Shown piece after piece: positions 61,059-64,000 of a DNA stretch of 64,000 nt (positions within the stretch are counted from its first letter, which is position 1; the number at the start of each line of letters is the position of its first letter). Made by a program: the position numbers and the translations under genes. The notes under the pieces are model-generated. The model was not told the origin of the DNA, made no database searches, and was given only the letters and a program-made list of their open reading frames with translations. This stretch comes from Phyllobacterium myrsinacearum (GTDB lineage Bacteria > Pseudomonadota > Alphaproteobacteria > Rhizobiales > Rhizobiaceae), in NCBI RefSeq assembly GCF_002980555.1, contig NZ_PVBT01000006.1:306846-370845 (forward strand), written 5' to 3'.

Positions 61059-61596
61059 GCTGATCCGCGCCTTGCTGTTCGGCCTGGTCGGCGCCGGCAT
61101 CGTGCACGTGGCCGTGGTGCTGCTCGTGCCGCTCTATTCCGACCGCAATGCCTGGTCGCGCATCTCGGATTATGGCGACGACTGGGCCTTCCACCCCGTC
61201 GTGCGGCAGGCGACGGCACAGACCGTGCCGCTGGCGCTCGATCCGCTGTTCGAAGCCGTGGCCTGCCGCTTCGACATCACCGACCTTCCCGCCCGCATCA
61301 CCGGCGTCGGCACGGCGCCGTACTGGTCGATTTCGGTCTATGACCGGCAGGGCGAGAACATCTATTCGATCAATGACCGCACCGCCATTGCCGACCAGCT
61401 CGATCTCGTCATCGCCCGGCCCCTGCAGATGATCGAACTCAACAAGACCAAGCCGGTATCGGCGGCCAATTCCGTGCTGATCGAAGCGGATATGAACGAA
61501 GGTTTCGTCGTCGTGCGCGGCTTTGTGCCCGACCAGTCCTGGAAAGCCCAGGTCGACGCCTTTCTGAAAAGCGCCAACTGTTCGCCGCTGCTGTGA
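61051..61596 (+). CDS. DUF1254 protein
   Basis: A 181-residue protein with an N-terminal hydrophobic helix (LIRALLFGLVGAGIVHVAVVLLVPLY) and the DUF1254 core: DPLFEAVACRFDITDLPARITGVGTAPYWSISVYDRQGENIYSINDRT. Likely a partner of the DUF1214 protein at the periplasmic face of the membrane. Its stop abuts the convergent YciI gene. Confidence 0.85.
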   Translation: MAKLIRALLFGLVGAGIVHVAVVLLVPLYSDRNAWSRISDYGDDWAFHPVVRQATAQTVPLALDPLFEAVACRFDITDLPARITGVGTAPYWSISVYDRQGENIYSINDRTAIADQLDLVIARPLQMIELNKTKPVSAANSVLIEADMNEGFVVVRGFVPDQSWKAQVDAFLKSANCSPLL

Positions 61597-61887
61597 TCAG
61601 GCGCCGATGAGGCCTTCGAGGCCCGCCTGCGCCTTTGTCGCCGCGAATTCCTGGATGTCATAGGTCGCCAGTTTCTTCTGCCAGAACGGATCTTCAGCCA
61701 GAATGGCGCGCAGCGCCTCCTCGCTCCCGCTCCGCGCCAGAATCACCCCGCCGGTGCGCGGCACCTTGCGGCCCGATGCGAGAAAAGTTCCGCTGGCATA
61801 ATGGCGGTCGAGAAAGGCGATGTGCTCGGGCACGGCCGCATCGAGCGCCTCGAGCGGCGCGACATAATTCAGCGAAACGATATACAT
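61597..61887 (-). CDS. YciI family protein
   Basis: A 96-residue ferredoxin-like alpha/beta protein: MYIVSLNYVAPLEALDAAVPEHIAFLDRHYASGTFLASGRKVPRTGGVILAR, with the conserved His (EHIAFL) and Asp (EDPFW) thought to form the active site. Substrate unknown. Confidence 0.9.
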   Translation of the reverse strand: MYIVSLNYVAPLEALDAAVPEHIAFLDRHYASGTFLASGRKVPRTGGVILARSGSEEALRAILAEDPFWQKKLATYDIQEFAATKAQAGLEGLIGA

Positions 61888-62045
61888 GGGAAAACTCCGG
61901 CAGGGATGATCGTACCCCTGTCATATAGACGTGCGAGCCCTCGGACAAAACCGGTGCGCCGTCAAAAAGCGGTGATCACAGGCGATTGCAAAACCGCGCG
62001 CCGCGTTTACCCTGCCCCCGTCCAACACCCGCCGGAGAAAGCCCC

Positions 62046-63098
62046 ATGAACCGTCCCGTCCTTGCCGCAGCCGCCGCCCTTCTCGTCCTCAGCGCTGCGC
62101 TGCCCGCCAGCGCCTTCGACCCGCAGAATGCCGAGCGTATCAAAACCCTCGTCGACACCGGCATGCAGTATTACTGGTCGGGCGGCGACGTCAAAAAGGC
62201 GGAAGCCGAGATTTTCAAGGGTATCACCCTGCATGGCCGCTACGACGTGGTGGAGCAATCCTTTACCGAGGCGTCGAAGCTGGCGCCCGAGCAGCTGAAT
62301 TTCCGCTTCGCCGTCGCCTCCTCGCAGATCCTGCAGAAGAAGGTGAGCGAGGCCCGCGCCACCTATCAGGACATTCTGGCCAAGGACCAGACCTCGTTCG
62401 AGGCGCAGGCATGGCTGGAGGCGCTGGCGCGCATCGGCAATGACGAGACCGGCGCCGCGCTGGCGCATCAGGCGCTGGCCGGGCTCGACCGCGAGCGGGC
62501 CGAAGCCTACCGCCAGCGTTTCGTGCGCGCCGAACAGATCATCGCGGAAAAGCCCAATGCGGATGTGCCTGTCTTGACCGGCAAGGTGATGATCGTGGCG
62601 CTCGGCTATGCGCTGGCCAAGGACGGCACCATGGAAAAGCCGCTTCTCGACCGGCTGGATGTGACGCTGAAGGCGGCGCAGGCCAATCCGGCGGCGCGCA
62701 TCATGGTCACCGGCGGCCAGCCGCAGGCGGGCGTCACCGAGGGCGACGTCATGACCAGATGGCTGGTGGACAAGGGCGTCGACCGCGACCGGATTCTGAT
62801 CGAGGACAAATCCAAGGATACGGTCGGCAATGTGCTGAATGTCGCCAATCTGTTGAAGCGGCACACCGCCGACAGCGTCATCCTGGTGACGAGTTCCAGC
62901 CATATGCGCCGGGCGCGGACGCTGCTGGACGATGCGCTGAAGCAATATGCCATCGGCGCGAATATCGTGCCGGTCGTGGCGCTGGATGCCCCGTCGCTGG
63001 AGGACGCGGCGAAAATTTCGGCGGATGAGCGGCTGGTGATTTTCCGCGACCTGATGCGCGTGTCGGGCCTGTGGGCCTATCCCGGCCTGCAGCAGTAG
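62046..63098 (+). CDS. YdcF-like (DUF218) protein with TPR-like N-terminus
   Basis: A 350-residue exported protein. GGAGAAAGCCCC precedes the ATG; signal peptide 1-23 (ALPASAF). Residues ~30-175 are helical repeats resembling TPRs (FRFAVASSQILQKKVSEARATYQDILAKDQ). Residues ~185-345 are a DUF218 domain: VMIVALGYALAKDGTMEKPLLDRLDVTLK, MVTGGQPQAGVTEGDVMTRWLVDKGVDRDRILIEDKSKDTVGNVLNV, and SSSHMRRA. DUF218 proteins have envelope roles; the ligand is unknown. Confidence 0.88.
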   Translation: MNRPVLAAAAALLVLSAALPASAFDPQNAERIKTLVDTGMQYYWSGGDVKKAEAEIFKGITLHGRYDVVEQSFTEASKLAPEQLNFRFAVASSQILQKKVSEARATYQDILAKDQTSFEAQAWLEALARIGNDETGAALAHQALAGLDRERAEAYRQRFVRAEQIIAEKPNADVPVLTGKVMIVALGYALAKDGTMEKPLLDRLDVTLKAAQANPAARIMVTGGQPQAGVTEGDVMTRWLVDKGVDRDRILIEDKSKDTVGNVLNVANLLKRHTADSVILVTSSSHMRRARTLLDDALKQYAIGANIVPVVALDAPSLEDAAKISADERLVIFRDLMRVSGLWAYPGLQQ

Positions 63099-63112
63099 CC
63101 GCGGTTAACAGA

Positions 63113-63136
63113 CCCGCCGGAGCGTTCTCCGGCGGG
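63113..63136. terminator. Hairpin between YdcF-like and autotransporter genes
   Basis: CCCGCCGGAG (63113-63122) pairs perfectly with CTCCGGCGGG (63127-63136), loop CGTT. It lies between two convergent genes; the plus-strand flank GTGTTGTGCTGTT is only moderately T-rich. Confidence 0.65.
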
Positions 63137-63152
63137 GTGTTGTGCTGTTGCC

Positions 63153-64000
63153 TCAGAATTTTACCGCCAGACTGGCCTTGACGGCATTGTCTTTAACCTG
63201 ACTGGAAAACGCGCCGGTATAGGTGAGGCCGATGGTGGTGGCCTTGCCGACATCGAAGGCAAGCCCGGCTTCGATGAGCGCGGTGTCGGCGGCAATCGGC
63301 TGGCCGCTGACGGCAAAGCTTTCGCCGCCGCTGGCAAAGGCAAACTGCGCCTCTGGTGCCACATCGCCATAGGCATGGCGCCAGCCGGCCATGCCGCGCG
63401 CCGTGACGGTGGTGGCATTGCCAAGTGTGAAGGCGCGCGAGGCCCTGACACCCAGCGTCGTCGTGGTCAGATCCGTTGCGGAAGCTGGCGCCGACAGGGC
63501 CGCGATGCCGCCGGTCTCGCTAAAGCCATCGGTCTTCAGATGGGTATAGGCGGCCGCGGCAAAGGGTTCAAAGGCGGCATAGGCCGTATCGATGCGGTAG
63601 GCGGCTTCACCGAACAGCTGCACCGACTTGGCGGAATAACCGGCACTTTCCGTCTCATCAAGCGTACCGAAGGTCACCGAACGGTGGGTGTCGATGGCGT
63701 GATGCGCCAGGATGGTGCCGAGGCTCAAGGTCAGCGCATCAATGGCCGTGCCGCCATAGACACCAAGCTGATAGCTGTCGGCGGAGGTGGAAGACCCCGC
63801 CCCATGCAGCGATGTCGACCCGTAACCGGCGAGCACGCCCAGCCGCCATGTCCCGGCGATCAGAGAATCCACACCGGTGACGAAGCCGCCGGTGTTTCTG
63901 CTGTAGGCTGATGCATTGCCATCGCTGGAACCATGGCTCCACGCGCCATAGCCTTGCCCCCACAGCGCCGTCGCCGGTGCGGCCGGTGCGGGCGTTGTTG
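63153..64000 (-). CDS. Autotransporter beta-barrel domain protein, C-terminal part
   Basis: The frame stays open to the window edge, so only the last ~282 residues are seen. They contain LWGQGYGAWS followed by SHGSSDGNASAYSRNTGGF, then a 12-strand barrel with GTWRLGVLAGYGSTS and a terminal KDNAVKASLAVKF ending in Phe, as outer-membrane proteins do. The upstream Pro/Ala linker (TTPAPAAPATALWGQG) joins it to a passenger outside the window. The passenger and its function cannot be seen. Confidence 0.9.
   Translation of the reverse strand, partial: TTPAPAAPATALWGQGYGAWSHGSSDGNASAYSRNTGGFVTGVDSLIAGTWRLGVLAGYGSTSLHGAGSSTSADSYQLGVYGGTAIDALTLSLGTILAHHAIDTHRSVTFGTLDETESAGYSAKSVQLFGEAAYRIDTAYAAFEPFAAAAYTHLKTDGFSETGGIAALSAPASATDLTTTTLGVRASRAFTLGNATTVTARGMAGWRHAYGDVAPEAQFAFASGGESFAVSGQPIAADTALIEAGLAFDVGKATTIGLTYTGAFSSQVKDNAVKASLAVKF

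Noticed and set aside
60474-61596. Frameshifted remnants of one DUF1254-DUF1214 protein
   Set aside because: Each half has its own N-terminal membrane segment and the order is reversed, so they are two genes.

Overview
The window is chromosomal DNA from a Rhizobiales (Hyphomicrobiales) alphaproteobacterium. The evidence is the GC-rich coding style plus several gene blocks typical of that order: pepN-pleC-glnE-histidine kinase-response regulator-degP, then cycL-cycK-cycJ-cycH, then feuQ-feuP-feuN. A Rhodobacter-type gene transfer agent (GTA) cluster is also present. The species cannot be named from sequence alone.

Layout. 1-6.8 kb: the tail of a LysR regulator, a Sel1-like small protein, a DUF2147 secreted protein, a class A beta-lactamase, an SRPBCC/DUF899/GFA operon, a glutathione transferase and AMP nucleosidase. 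6.85-7.93 kb: a three-unit tandem array, 395 bp period, of a small RNA/tiny-ORF element. 8-18 kb: housekeeping genes (EEP hydrolase, ETF-ubiquinone oxidoreductase, uracil-DNA glycosylase, MFS and EamA transporters, aminopeptidase N). 18.2-27.3 kb: PleC cell-cycle kinase, GlnE, a two-component system and DegP; the last four genes read in one direction with stop/start overlaps. 27.5-33 kb: a metallo-beta-lactamase-fold hydrolase, the cytochrome c haem-handling operon cycHJKL and a lipoprotein. 33.1-35.6 kb: FeuQ/FeuP and a putative FeuN.

35.65-50.67 kb, minus strand: a complete GTA structural cluster (g1, terminase, portal, protease, capsid, connectors, tail, tape measure, baseplate and megatron, then a holin-like protein). 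It has no integrase, replication or lysogeny genes. A candidate promoter with an overlapping palindrome lies before g1. A 48-codon ORF, translationally coupled on both sides, lies between g7 and g8. Two further copies of the tiny-ORF element sit between terminase and portal on the opposite strand.

50.8-64 kb: a LysE exporter, a PBP1A-type penicillin-binding protein, an archaic (Csu-like) chaperone-usher pilus operon with three tandem AT-richer SCPU pilin genes, a split DUF1214/DUF1254 pair, a YciI protein, a YdcF-like protein and the C-terminus of an autotransporter.

The most unusual signal is the five-copy element. Each copy has a conserved upstream box, a ~100-nt leader with covarying stems, a near-consensus Shine-Dalgarno, a 29-codon ORF beginning MWYLPL or MWYRPL, and a GAAA-capped hairpin after the stop. 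Differences between copies are mostly synonymous in the first 18 codons, which argues that the peptide is selected. I know of no function for it.
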